From Peptoclostridium acidaminophilum DSM 3953 (GTDB lineage: Bacteria; Bacillota; Clostridia; Peptostreptococcales; Peptostreptococcaceae): a stretch of 64,000 nt of DNA. The position numbers were made by a program, and so were the translations under genes. Below the pieces are notes generated by a model. The model was not told where the DNA came from and searched no databases. It saw only the letters and a program-made list of their open reading frames with translations. Position 1 is the first letter of the stretch, and every line of letters begins with the position of its first letter. Location: the NCBI RefSeq assembly GCF_000597865.1, contig NZ_CP007452.1:813183-877182 (forward strand). The letters run 5' to 3'. Of this stretch, positions 45,002 through 53,721 are shown in pieces.

Positions 45002-45958
45002 TTACAAAATATCCAGTCCTGACTCTGTAATGGCTTTTGCGAGTTCGTCAGATTTAAGGGCCCTAGGGTAGTTGTAGATGGTTCCTCCTGGCCTCTCATT
45101 ATAATATGGCCTGTTGCATCCATCGCATCCGGCTGTTTCAAAAGCCCTGCCGTTTGACAATGCTCTGGCGATTTCGTTCTTTGCCAGGTCTATGCCAGTT
45201 AGTTTTCCATCTTCGAAATTGAGCTTGTCAACTGTTATTATGGAATGTTTGAGCATGTAGTTGGCTATCTGAACTCTTCTGTAGCTGCCTATGTCTGGAG
45301 GAGACTGTTTTTCGAGCTTTGTGCCCCTTACAGGGGTGAAGGCGAAAAGACCCACAGAAACATTCATGCTGTGCATCTCTGCGATAAGCTTAAGAGCCTG
45401 CTCTTCTGTTTCTCCCAGACCTATTATAACATGAGTTGATATCTTCCCGGGGAATAGAGAAACGCACTCTCTGATAAGATTTTTCTTTTCATCAAAGCCA
45501 GAGCCTTTAATCTGAGCGTGCAAATCAGAATTTGCGGCATCAAGTGCAATACTTACCCTTGAAGCGCCTGCTTCTATGAGTTCTCTTGCATTTTCTACGT
45601 TTGGCACATTCAGCGAAACGCTAAGCGGCATGTCCACCTCGTTTTTTATTCTGGCGGCAAGTGATTTTGCTCTTTCGAAAGAGCCGCTGCAGAGTGTGAA
45701 CTGTATGCATGCTCTTTTCATGGCTCCAGAGGCCTTGGCCTTTTTAAGCCTGTTTACAACATCATCTTCATCATATTCAGGCCATACGATTCTTGAAAGA
45801 TGAGAACCATCATCCTTGCTGTCCCTTGCCTGTGGACAGAAACCGCAGTTGTTTGCGCATTTTTCACCGTTTAGCAGATAAGCCGTTGTAGGATCGGCAT
45901 CAGCCTTTATCTCTCTTAGTCCAAGTACGTGAGCTGTTCCTGCAGATACTCTTATCAT
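45002..45958 (-). CDS. Radical SAM lipoyl synthase component (LipS1/LipS2 type)
   Basis: 318 aa from ATG 45958, which overlaps the upstream stop codon by four bases (ATGA); an earlier in-frame GTG lies on the ribosome site. Radical SAM triad is Cys34-x3-Cys38-x2-Cys41 in EKCANNCGFCPQARDS. Late cysteines in AGCDGCNRPYYNERPGG could hold an auxiliary cluster. It looks like biotin synthase at first sight, but pairing with a second radical SAM gene and lipM matches the two-protein lipoyl synthase LipS1+LipS2 described in Thermococcus. Together they would insert two sulfurs into octanoyl-protein. Confidence 0.75.
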   Translation of the reverse strand: MIRVSAGTAHVLGLREIKADADPTTAYLLNGEKCANNCGFCPQARDSKDDGSHLSRIVWPEYDEDDVVNRLKKAKASGAMKRACIQFTLCSGSFERAKSLAARIKNEVDMPLSVSLNVPNVENARELIEAGASRVSIALDAANSDLHAQIKGSGFDEKKNLIRECVSLFPGKISTHVIIGLGETEEQALKLIAEMHSMNVSVGLFAFTPVRGTKLEKQSPPDIGSYRRVQIANYMLKHSIITVDKLNFEDGKLTGIDLAKNEIARALSNGRAFETAGCDGCNRPYYNERPGGTIYNYPRALKSDELAKAITESGLDIL

Positions 45959-46833
45959 AGTACACAGCACTCCCTTCCGTATTTTATTTCAAGTCCACAT
46001 TCTCTTGCCTCTTCAACTGCAGGCTTTGTCGGATTCACAAGTTTGTTTACTCCGCAAAGTACTGCAAGCTGATCTATTTGAGCTCTTATTCTGCCTTTTG
46101 GCCTCATGCAGCCAAGGTGTATTGGTATGTCAGGAAATTCGATTCTTGCAGTTGCAAGAACCTTTGCAACATCTTCGGGAGACGGCGCAGGCTTGTTGGC
46201 ATATCTTGTGCCCGGAGTTGGGATGAAGACTATGAAAACGAGCGAGTCGGCTCCAAGCTCCTTGAGCTTTTTAATTGCATCTATTTCGCCTTGTATTTTA
46301 CCGCCATAAAGGCCTATGCATATATGGGGTACAACTCTGACATGTTTTTTCAGATTTAAATAGGTTGTGATATAATCCTCGGGCTTTAATCCCAGACCGT
46401 AAACCTGTTGTATGGTTTCCTTATCTGTCAGGAAATCGAAGGAAACACAGTCGGCAAAGCTTGCCACCTGCTGTATTTGAGCTTCGCTTATGAGTCCTAC
46501 ATGGGCATTTATTTTTATGGATTTTTCTTTTAACTCATCAATGAGAGCCTTGTGAGAGGCTATGTCCACCTTGCCCATCTCGTCGCAGCCGCCGCTTATG
46601 AGAAGGCTTGAATAGTCTGAAAGGCTGCTTATAGCCGATATAGGAGTCATGTTTTTGAGATAGTGCCCTCCGCAGTGTGCGCAGTTGAGTATGCACTCAT
46701 TGCCAGTAACACTAACAGTCCTTGTCTTGTCTGGCACATCAAACTCAATTGTATCCGGGAAGTTGTTTTTTCGTATTTCCCAGGCGCTTTGAACTAGTGA
46801 GGCGATGCTTTTGTCATGTATCTCTATGCTCAT
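45955..46833 (-). CDS. Radical SAM lipoyl synthase component, partner (LipS1/LipS2 type)
   Basis: 292 aa. Radical SAM triad is Cys47-x3-Cys51-x2-Cys54 in ECILNCAHCGGHYLKNM. Later motifs are LISGGCDEMGKVDIA and HICIGLYGGKIQGE. A C-terminal HLGCMRPKGRIR and the terminal ECGLEIKYGRECCVL supply extra cysteines. First gene of the operon, with a TGAGG ribosome site and the glycine riboswitch 134 bases upstream. Which of the two is LipS1 and which LipS2 I cannot state with certainty. Confidence 0.72.
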   Translation of the reverse strand: MSIEIHDKSIASLVQSAWEIRKNNFPDTIEFDVPDKTRTVSVTGNECILNCAHCGGHYLKNMTPISAISSLSDYSSLLISGGCDEMGKVDIASHKALIDELKEKSIKINAHVGLISEAQIQQVASFADCVSFDFLTDKETIQQVYGLGLKPEDYITTYLNLKKHVRVVPHICIGLYGGKIQGEIDAIKKLKELGADSLVFIVFIPTPGTRYANKPAPSPEDVAKVLATARIEFPDIPIHLGCMRPKGRIRAQIDQLAVLCGVNKLVNPTKPAVEEARECGLEIKYGRECCVL

Positions 46834-46966
46834 ACTTAAAACCTCATTTCACATTAGTTTTTTAAGAATAAAAAAAGAAACATAGTGGCACAATAATAAA
46901 AAAAGCCATTACATTTCTCTGTAGATTCAAAGAATAGTCTTCGAATTTTCAGAGCCCCATCAAAAA

Positions 46967-47052
46967 GCGGTTCTTATGCCTGAAAGTTTCTATAAAAGGC
47001 TGGCACCAGTTATATTGCATCTTCGGCTATTCCGCATTGGAATATCTCCCGC
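46967..47052 (-). promoter_or_regulatory. Glycine riboswitch upstream of the lipoate operon
   Basis: On the minus strand P1 is formed by GCGG (47052-47049) and CCGC (46970-46967). The aptamer core reads GGAATAGCCGAAGATGCAA, then GAAACTTTCAGGCATAAG. These are the conserved glycine-aptamer segments. Only one full aptamer is visible. Downstream (46966 to about 46920) CTCTG/CAGAG plus ATTCGAAG/CTTTGAAT form a stem that could be the ghost aptamer seen in singlet glycine switches. The expression platform is not clear. The rest of the 518-base gap (46834-47351) holds no gene. Confidence 0.85.
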
Positions 47053-47351
47053 ATTTGTCATATGGAACTGCAATTATTGAATTTATCTGCCATATAGCAA
47101 TATGGCTTCTAATAAAATAATATAATGTTATTTTTTTATAATCAAGCATAAATAAAAGTTTAACTAAATCGCAGAGACTGGCAATAAAAAAGGTAAACCT
47201 GCCTAAGCCGGATACTGGTTTTGGAATACACTAACTATATGATTATTAAATGATTAGCGGCACATTAGTATTGGTAAAAATCAAAATATAGCTATATGAA
47301 CAGTAAAGATAAGCTATCTTTCAAAGCATAAACCATAACAAGGAGGAAGAT

Positions 47352-47831
47352 ATGAAAAAAACATCATTTGAAATAAAAAAAGCGCCCGCCTTCGAGCTTC
47401 CTGATTCAGCAGGGGAGAAGATTAAGCTGGAGGATTTCATAGGTAAATATGTAGTGCTCTATTTTTATCCAAAGGATAACACTCCAGGCTGTACTGTTGA
47501 AGCCATAGGTTTTAGGGATTTGAAGGATGAATTTGAAAAGCTTGGGGCAGTTGTCATCGGAGTGAGCAAGGACAGCGCAAAATCCCACGAGAAATTCATT
47601 CAAAAGAATGAGCTCAATTTCATACTCCTAAGCGACGAAGAGGGAGAAGTGCTCAAGCTCTATGATGTGCTAAAGCCAAAAAAGATGTTCGGGAAAGAGT
47701 ACCTGGGCATAGAGCGGTCAACATTCGTAATAGATAAAAATGGGGACATAGTGAAGGAATACAGGAAGGTCAAGGTACCTGGGCATGCTGAGGTAGTGCT
47801 TGAATATGTAGGGGAAATAAGCAAAGGTTAG
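47352..47831 (+). CDS. bcp: Thiol peroxidase, Bcp/PrxQ-type peroxiredoxin
   Basis: 159 aa with AAGGAGG upstream. Thioredoxin fold with peroxidatic Cys47 in DNTPGCTVEA. The position five residues later, where classical Bcp has the resolving cysteine, is Ile52. No other cysteine is present, so it should work as a 1-Cys enzyme needing an outside thiol. The late RSTFVIDKNGDIVKEY is typical. It reduces peroxides in the cytosol. It ends eight bases before the phosphofructokinase gene and may be co-transcribed. Confidence 0.92.
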   Translation: MKKTSFEIKKAPAFELPDSAGEKIKLEDFIGKYVVLYFYPKDNTPGCTVEAIGFRDLKDEFEKLGAVVIGVSKDSAKSHEKFIQKNELNFILLSDEEGEVLKLYDVLKPKKMFGKEYLGIERSTFVIDKNGDIVKEYRKVKVPGHAEVVLEYVGEISKG

Positions 47832-47839
47832 GTGATGAT

Positions 47840-49051
47840 ATGTCATTGAATGGCAATGTTGTTGTAGCACAGGGCGGAGGCCCTACAGCTGTTATAAATG
47901 AGTCGCTTGTGGGCGTGGTGCTCGAATCGAGGAAATTCGCACAGATAAACCGCGTGTATGGGGCGCTGGGAGGTGTAAGGGGGATAATAAATGAAGATTT
48001 CCTGGACCTTACCCAGGAAACCACCCACAATCTCGAGGAGGTTGCAAAGACTCCGTCATCGGCGCTTCTTTCAACAAGGGACAAGCCTGACGAAAAGTAC
48101 TGCAAGGAGATATTTGATGTGTTCAAGGCTCACAATGTGAGATATTTCTTCTATATTGGAGGGAATGATTCGGTGGGCACCGTCGACATAGTCAACAGGT
48201 ACGCCAAGACATCCGGATATGATTTCAGGGCTATACACATACCCAAGACAATAGACAACGACATAGTGCTTACCGACCATACACCGGGCTTCGGCTCAGC
48301 TGCGAAATTTGTAGCCCAGTCGTTCATCGGTCTCAATCTTGACAATAGAGCTCTTCCGGGCATACATATAGGGGTTGTTATGGGAAGGAACTCAGGCTTC
48401 CTAACCGCCGCCTCTGTGCTGGCAAAGAAGTATCCGGATGACGGACCGCACCTTATATATATGCCAGAGAGGCATTTTTGCATTGACAGTTTTGTCAGCG
48501 ATGTAAAGCAGATGTATGACAAGTATGGAAGGTGCGTAGTTGCGGTCTCTGAAGGAATAGCTGACGAAAATGGAGTGCCTATAGCTCAAAAACTTGGGAG
48601 CACTGAAAGAGATGCTCATGGCAATCTGATGCTTTCTCAGACTGACCTGGGCGAGCTGCTGGTAGGGCACATCAAAAGAACAATCAATACGGAAAGGGTT
48701 AGATCCGATACATTCGGGTATCTGCAAAGGTCTTTTGGGCTTTGCATATCCGAAGTGGACCAGTATGAGGCCAGGGAAGCAGGGGAAAAGGCGGCTCAGT
48801 TTTCTATTTGGCATGACAGAGACGGCTCCATTTCGCTGAGCAGGATAGGCGACTACGCAATAAACTACAAGCTCCAAAGGCTCGAGGATGTCGCCAACAG
48901 GATAAAGGTTATGGATGACAGTTTCATAAGCAGTGCAGGCAACCATGTTACAGAGGAGTTTAAAAACTATATAAGGCCGCTTGTGGGCTCCGGCCTCAGG
49001 GATGGACAAAGGCTCATAGCGCCTCCTGTAGAGAAGTTGCTCAATCGATAG
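47840..49051 (+). CDS. 6-phosphofructokinase, probably PPi-dependent
   Basis: 403 aa. The phosphate-donor loop is GGND (107-110, in YIGGNDSVGT). Lys136 in HIPKTIDNDI takes the place of the Gly found in ATP-type enzymes, a hallmark of PPi-using PFKs. Other family segments are VVMGRNSGFLTAASVL and the fructose-6-phosphate part SEGIADENG. It would phosphorylate fructose 6-phosphate reversibly with pyrophosphate. The donor preference is inferred from these residues and not proven. Follows bcp and ends at a terminator. Confidence 0.88.
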   Translation: MSLNGNVVVAQGGGPTAVINESLVGVVLESRKFAQINRVYGALGGVRGIINEDFLDLTQETTHNLEEVAKTPSSALLSTRDKPDEKYCKEIFDVFKAHNVRYFFYIGGNDSVGTVDIVNRYAKTSGYDFRAIHIPKTIDNDIVLTDHTPGFGSAAKFVAQSFIGLNLDNRALPGIHIGVVMGRNSGFLTAASVLAKKYPDDGPHLIYMPERHFCIDSFVSDVKQMYDKYGRCVVAVSEGIADENGVPIAQKLGSTERDAHGNLMLSQTDLGELLVGHIKRTINTERVRSDTFGYLQRSFGLCISEVDQYEAREAGEKAAQFSIWHDRDGSISLSRIGDYAINYKLQRLEDVANRIKVMDDSFISSAGNHVTEEFKNYIRPLVGSGLRDGQRLIAPPVEKLLNR

Positions 49052-49100
49052 AAAAGAGGCAGCTCCATTGATTTGGAAAGCTGCCTCTTTTTATTTTTTC
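49052..49100. terminator. Bidirectional terminator after the phosphofructokinase gene
   Basis: AAAAGAGGCAGCT (49052-49064) pairs with AGCTGCCTCTTTTT (49079-49092) and is followed by ATTTTTT. Faces the converging minus-strand gene. Confidence 0.88.
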
Positions 49101-49110
49101 AAGCTGTAAT

Positions 49111-49608
49111 TTATTTTGTGAGTGTCGCAATTATGTCGTCGATTGACTCGCCTTTTTCAATTGTGTATGTTCCGGTTTTGAGCTTGTTTTCAAGTTGCCT
49201 TGATATGATCTGTTCAAGGAAATCCTCCTTTGAATCTATAAGCCCAGTCTGCTCCAGTGCGAAGGCTATTTGTTCGCAGGAAGAACCCTGTTTGATTTGA
49301 AACACGACATTTCCAGAAGTGTTTTTCTCGCGGTCTTCAGACTTTTCACTCGGAACATTGCCTTTATCATTGTTGTCAGCTGTATTATCGTCTGTATTCT
49401 CATATGAACTTTCATCAGATGAATTTTCTTTTTTTGTGCCGTCAGCGCTTGTGCTTGCCGCCGGCGTGCCAGATGCGATTTTAAGTTTTTCAGCAGGCTC
49501 AAACCAGTTATAAAGCTGCCATCCTATTACTGCCACCATTACAAAAACTATAATAAAGCCAATGGCTGTATCGCTGTACTCATATATAATATCCTTGATT
49601 CTTTCCAT
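49111..49608 (-). CDS. Membrane-anchored MltG/YceG N-domain-like protein
   Basis: 165 aa from ATG 49608 behind AAGGAGGTCTGGCACT; a longer frame to 49707 is unsupported. One helix (TAIGFIIVFVMVAVIGWQLY), then a Ser/Asp/Asn/Lys-rich linker of about 60 residues. The C-terminal ~65 residues (VFQIKQGSSCEQIAFALEQT through GTYTIEKGESIDDIIATLT) match the LysM-like substrate-binding part of MltG. The catalytic transglycosylase domain is absent, as in short YceG-like proteins of clostridia. A wall-binding role is inferred. Confidence 0.7.
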   Translation of the reverse strand: MERIKDIIYEYSDTAIGFIIVFVMVAVIGWQLYNWFEPAEKLKIASGTPAASTSADGTKKENSSDESSYENTDDNTADNNDKGNVPSEKSEDREKNTSGNVVFQIKQGSSCEQIAFALEQTGLIDSKEDFLEQIISRQLENKLKTGTYTIEKGESIDDIIATLTK

Positions 49609-49782
49609 AGTGCCAGACCTCCTTATGCCTAAATAAAGAATAACAATATAGCTTGAAAAATTCAACTTAATTTTTTGATGCGGGAAGGGTATAAAAACTT
49701 TGAACAATAGATGGCTTCATGTTATCATCTATTATGTGGTATATCCAACATACGAGGCTTATTCGAACCAGGGGGAAATGAA

Positions 49783-50598
49783 GTGGGGAGCGTGGATTTA
49801 AAAAGCGAATTTGTTATAGAAAAATTTCTGGATAGGTATGACTACGATGGCGTAGAAGAGATACTCAGGGACAGCGGAATCGAAGATGGAGATCTGGTGG
49901 CGATTGTTAGCGCCTGCAAGTATCTTGTGAGTTTTGACTTTAAGACTTCTGCAAAAAGGCTGGAGTCCATAAGGTCTAATGAAATTAAAAATAGGCCGGA
50001 GATAAAGGACATGAAGGAGCATCTGCTCAAACTGATTGAGGGTGAGCCCGTTGCTATATTTTCAGAGCTTATAGGAAGTCTTAAGATACAGTGTTCAAAA
50101 GAGGAATACATAGACTATTTGGGAAGAGTGTACAGGCTCAAGGAAGCTCTTATGAAATACCTTTTCATAAGCAGAAACAACGGTAACGGCAAAAGGCAAA
50201 TATCCATGACAGTGCATGTGCCGACCAAATATGAAATAATGAATATTCTCAGAAGGAAATACAGGATATATACAGGAAGCCTCAGCGGCGGAATAAGCGA
50301 ATACCTCAATATGACTAGGGGAAAAAACAAGAGCATCAAAGAGGCTCTCGCCATACTTAACGCCAAAAATATGGACGGACTGATCAAGCTAAGGCACGAG
50401 TGCCCTGTGGGACATGGATTCAAGGGTGTGAGCAGGGAGGATATTGAAGCTATATACGGGGAACCTTCAAAGGTTGTAAGTGATTTTGTAAGGGCCTGCA
50501 GGATTTTGGATTTGCATGTCAATGTCGACAGGCACGATAATATAAACAATTTGATACTTGAGATGCTGGACAGGTATGCGCAAAAAAGGGAGATGTAG
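49783..50598 (+). CDS. Orphan HEPN-motif protein (Csm6/Csx1-like C-terminal signature)
   Basis: 271 aa from GTG 49783, chosen for AGGGGG seven bases upstream; a frame back to 49711 has no ribosome site. Mostly helical. The segment KLRHECPVGHGFKGVSREDI has Arg204-x6-His211 with a polar residue after the Arg and a following GHGF. This is the catalytic signature of HEPN ribonucleases such as Csm6 and TIGR02710-type proteins. No CARF sensor domain, CRISPR array, cas gene or MNT antitoxin is nearby. RNase activity is inferred from the motif only. It ends six bases before lepB. Confidence 0.6.
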   Translation: MGSVDLKSEFVIEKFLDRYDYDGVEEILRDSGIEDGDLVAIVSACKYLVSFDFKTSAKRLESIRSNEIKNRPEIKDMKEHLLKLIEGEPVAIFSELIGSLKIQCSKEEYIDYLGRVYRLKEALMKYLFISRNNGNGKRQISMTVHVPTKYEIMNILRRKYRIYTGSLSGGISEYLNMTRGKNKSIKEALAILNAKNMDGLIKLRHECPVGHGFKGVSREDIEAIYGEPSKVVSDFVRACRILDLHVNVDRHDNINNLILEMLDRYAQKREM

Positions 50599-50604
50599 AT
50601 AAGC

Positions 50605-51132
50605 ATGAGTGATTTGAAAAAGGAAGTTATAGACTGGATTAAGACAATAGCCATATCACTGATTATAGCGTTTGTAATAACATCGTTCGTAAGGCCTACG
50701 CTTGTTAAGGGGTTTTCAATGTTCCCAACGCTTGAAGAAAATGACTATCTGATTATAAACCGGATAGCCTACAACGGTGAATATCCTAGCAGGGGAGACA
50801 TTGTCGTATTCAAGTCGGACCTTCTTCAGGAAAACGGAAAGAAAAAAGATCTTGTAAAAAGGATTATCGCAGTTCCGGGGGACCGGATAATAGTGGCGCA
50901 GGGTCAAGTGTACCTAAATGGAACGTTGCTTGAAGAGGGCTACATCAACGGAGACTACACAGACGGAAGTGTGGACATAGAAGTTCCGGCAGGCTATGTG
51001 TTTGCAATGGGGGACAACAGGCCAAACAGCATGGACAGCAGGGACTCCAGGGTTGGTGTTGTGCCTGTAGACCACATAATAGGCAAGGTTGTGGTAAGGC
51101 TTTTCCCATTCGACAAGATCAACACTTTTTAG
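50605..51132 (+). CDS. lepB: Signal peptidase I
   Basis: 175 aa. One N-terminal transmembrane helix (about 13-30). Catalytic Ser38 in GFSMFPTL and Lys85 in LVKRIIAVPGD. The late box is GDNRPNSMDSRDSRVG. Cleaves signal peptides of exported proteins on the outer face of the membrane. Compact Gram-positive SipS type. Co-directional with the HEPN-motif gene and the next sugar-isomerase-like gene (seven bases apart). Confidence 0.95.
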   Translation: MSDLKKEVIDWIKTIAISLIIAFVITSFVRPTLVKGFSMFPTLEENDYLIINRIAYNGEYPSRGDIVVFKSDLLQENGKKKDLVKRIIAVPGDRIIVAQGQVYLNGTLLEEGYINGDYTDGSVDIEVPAGYVFAMGDNRPNSMDSRDSRVGVVPVDHIIGKVVVRLFPFDKINTF

Positions 51133-51139
51133 GTGAGTC

Positions 51140-51919
51140 ATGAGACTGGGTATAAGCGCATTTGCGGGTGATATTGAAAGGGCTGTGGGAACTTGCCTGG
51201 AAAACGGCTTGAACCATATTGAAGTTGGAATTGACGATATCGGAGACTGGGAATTTGTAAAGCGGCAAAACAATCATGTAATGAGCGCCGGCATATCGCT
51301 GGGAGTCCACCTGCCAATGGAGCTCAACCCTTGCGAGAGGGTGAACGAAGTGCGAGCGTGCTGGGAGCGCTTTGTATTGTCGAATGTAGAGATAGGTCGC
51401 AAATTCAACGTCAGATACTACAATATGCACATGGGATATGCGCTTGAGAGGCTAGCCGGGAGCCGTAGGGAGATTTTGCTTGAAAATGCATGTGTTTTTC
51501 TGGGCGGAGTTTTAAGGAAGCTCGATGGCGAGATGATCACTCTCGAAAATTCATATACAAAGGGTGGAGACATGGTCAACCTGGGCACAAGGGTGTCCGA
51601 CTTCAAACGTGTTTTCGAGTCCTTTAGCTTGGGAAACATGGGATTTTGTTTTGATACGGGACATAATCTAATATGCAGTGACGAATATGTGGAAAGCTTT
51701 AGCCGAATAACAAAAGTTGTCCATCTCAGCGGAAACGATGGAGTCAGGGATCTACACCTGGGCATTTCAAGCGAGCATGGCATTGGCGACAAGCTGCTTG
51801 CGGATTTGCTGAAGCTGAAGGAGACTGAATATTATGTGCTTGAAATGGATAGTGCGCATTACAAATCCAGCATCTCCAGGATAAGTGAATTAACGGGAAT
51901 ACAGTTCGAGGCGGAGTGA
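51140..51919 (+). CDS. Xylose-isomerase-fold (AP endonuclease family 2-like) protein
   Basis: 259 aa TIM-barrel protein. Motifs typical of the sugar phosphate isomerase/epimerase superfamily are NHIEVGIDDIGD, YYNMHMGYAL, ITLENSYTKGGDMVN, GFCFDTGHNL and VVHLSGNDG. Metal ligands Glu/Asp/His are present in these. It could be an isomerase or an endonuclease IV-like protein; the substrate is not evident. It follows lepB after seven bases, so it is probably in the same operon. Confidence 0.8.
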   Translation: MRLGISAFAGDIERAVGTCLENGLNHIEVGIDDIGDWEFVKRQNNHVMSAGISLGVHLPMELNPCERVNEVRACWERFVLSNVEIGRKFNVRYYNMHMGYALERLAGSRREILLENACVFLGGVLRKLDGEMITLENSYTKGGDMVNLGTRVSDFKRVFESFSLGNMGFCFDTGHNLICSDEYVESFSRITKVVHLSGNDGVRDLHLGISSEHGIGDKLLADLLKLKETEYYVLEMDSAHYKSSISRISELTGIQFEAE

Positions 51920-51940
51920 TATGCCGCCTTGTTTTTATTT
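51909..51940 (+). terminator. Terminator overlapping the stop codon of the isomerase-like gene
   Basis: AGGCGG (51909-51914) pairs with CCGCCT (51924-51929), followed by TGTTTTTATTT. Confidence 0.6.
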
Positions 51941-51957
51941 GAAAAGGGGGGATTGCA

Positions 51958-53619
51958 GTGGCCCAAATAAAAGTCGAGATATTGCTTGAGGAAAAGGAAT
52001 ACACAAGCGGCGCAACATTGCTTGAAGTGCTTGAGAATTCGGAGGTGCCCATTAAAAAGCCTGTTTTGCTGGCGGTTGTTGACAACGAGCTCAAAGAGCT
52101 CACGGACTGTCTCGAGAAAAGCTGTAAGATAAAGTTTCTCGGGCTTGAAGACACAGATGGTATGAGGACGTATATGAGGAGCATGTCGTTTATATTTATA
52201 ATGGCCTGCAGGGATATTATACCTTCATTCAAGGTGTCAATAGACCACACCATAGGCAAGGGGTTATATTGCAGAATTGCAGGCAGCGACCATGTAAGTC
52301 CCGAGGTTGTTTTGAAAATAGAGGAACGCATGAGGGAATTAGTTGAGCAGGATATTCCGTTTGAAAAAATAAAGACTACAACCCAAGAAGCCATAAATAT
52401 ATTTGAAAAGGACGGATATATCGACAAGATAGAGCTTTTCAAATACAGGGAGAATCCACATGTGACCATATATAAATGCGCAGATTTCAGCAGCTATTTC
52501 TATGGATACATGGTGCCTTCGACAGGATACCTGAAGACATTTATGCTTAAAAACTGCAATGGAGGGATTGTAATAATAGGCCCTGACAAAGATATGCCTG
52601 AAAATGTGGACAAATTTGAATATAAACCTAAGCTTGCCGAGGTATTCAAGGAGACTCAGGAATGGGCCCGAATAATGGATGTAGACAGCGTAGGCGAGCT
52701 CAATGGTATCATTGGAAATAAAGAATATCCAGAGCTCATTCGAACGGTTGAGGCGCTTCATGAAAAGAAAATCGCAAAGATAGCAGATATGATAAAGTGC
52801 AGCCCCGAGAAAACAAGGCTGGTTCTCATATCAGGTCCTTCGTCATCAGGGAAAACGAGCTTTGCGCGAAGACTTCTCACGCAGCTAAGGGTCAACAACA
52901 TAAATCCGGTTTCGATATCACTTGACAATTATTTTGTGGACAGGGAGGACACGCCTCTTGACGATGAAGGAAACTATGACTTCGAATCGATAAACTCAAT
53001 AGACCTGGAGCTTTTTAATGAGCACATCGAGCTGTTGCTTTCCGGAGCCGAGGTTGAAATGCCGCATTTTAATTTTAAAACCGGCAAGAGGGAGTACATA
53101 GGTGACAGATTCAAGATTGAAACTGATCAGCCCATAATAGTAGAAGGCATACACGCTCTCAATAGAAAGCTGACAAGCGCCATAGCTGATACGAGTAAAT
53201 TCAAGGTGTATGTGAGCGCGCTAACTCAGCTGAATCTTGACGAACATAATAGAATTCCCACAACGGACCTTAGGCTTATAAGGCGTATTGTAAGGGATAA
53301 TCACTTCAGAGGGAATGACGCACTAGGCACACTCAGACTATGGAAGTCGGTAAGGAGCGGCGAGGAAAACAACATATTTCCTTTCCAGGAGGAAGCAGAT
53401 ATAATGTTCAATTCTGCTTTGGTATATGAACTGGCTGTGCTGAAAAAATATGCACAGCCGCTGCTTGGCCAAATAACAAAAGAACACGAGGTTTACAGGG
53501 AGGCTAAGCGATTGCTGAGCTTTATGCAGTATTTCGTGCCAATAGAAGACGAGCTGGATATACCGCCCACATCTATACTGAGAGAGTTTATTGGCGGAAG
53601 CCGGATAGTGGGAATGTAA
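51958..53619 (+). CDS. Nucleoside (uridine-type) kinase with TGS and ThrRS-like domains
   Basis: 553 aa from GTG 51958 (AAAAGGGGGG upstream). Residues 1-70 are a ubiquitin-like TGS domain. About 75-250 resemble the second additional domain of threonyl-tRNA synthetase. The C-terminal part is a P-loop kinase with Walker A GPSSSGKTSFARRLL, SISLDNYFVDREDTPLD, and VEGIHALN. This three-part architecture is known from Thermotoga and clostridial uridine/cytidine kinases. Likely phosphorylates pyrimidine nucleosides for salvage. Confidence 0.88.
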   Translation: MAQIKVEILLEEKEYTSGATLLEVLENSEVPIKKPVLLAVVDNELKELTDCLEKSCKIKFLGLEDTDGMRTYMRSMSFIFIMACRDIIPSFKVSIDHTIGKGLYCRIAGSDHVSPEVVLKIEERMRELVEQDIPFEKIKTTTQEAINIFEKDGYIDKIELFKYRENPHVTIYKCADFSSYFYGYMVPSTGYLKTFMLKNCNGGIVIIGPDKDMPENVDKFEYKPKLAEVFKETQEWARIMDVDSVGELNGIIGNKEYPELIRTVEALHEKKIAKIADMIKCSPEKTRLVLISGPSSSGKTSFARRLLTQLRVNNINPVSISLDNYFVDREDTPLDDEGNYDFESINSIDLELFNEHIELLLSGAEVEMPHFNFKTGKREYIGDRFKIETDQPIIVEGIHALNRKLTSAIADTSKFKVYVSALTQLNLDEHNRIPTTDLRLIRRIVRDNHFRGNDALGTLRLWKSVRSGEENNIFPFQEEADIMFNSALVYELAVLKKYAQPLLGQITKEHEVYREAKRLLSFMQYFVPIEDELDIPPTSILREFIGGSRIVGM

Positions 53620-53654
53620 AGCTTTTGAGCCTTGCTCAGCCGCAGTGCTTTTCT

Positions 53655-53683
53655 TTGACAATGCAAATTGGCAATAGTATAAT
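53655..53683 (+). promoter_or_regulatory. Perfect sigma-A consensus promoter
   Basis: TTGACA (53655-53660), 17-base spacer, TATAAT (53678-53683). Confidence 0.75.
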
Positions 53684-53721
53684 ATATAAAAAAACTAAAA
53701 TATAGAAAAAATATTTATTGT

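Noticed and set aside
45002-46833. Biotin synthase (BioB) pair
   Set aside because: The superficial similarity is in the radical SAM core. The pairing of two distinct radical SAM genes with lipM and a glycine riboswitch fits lipoyl synthesis better, and no biotin gene is adjacent.
49783-50598. Full Csm6 protein of a type III CRISPR system
   Set aside because: The N-terminal CARF sensor domain and any cas genes or repeats are missing; only the HEPN-like motif is supported.
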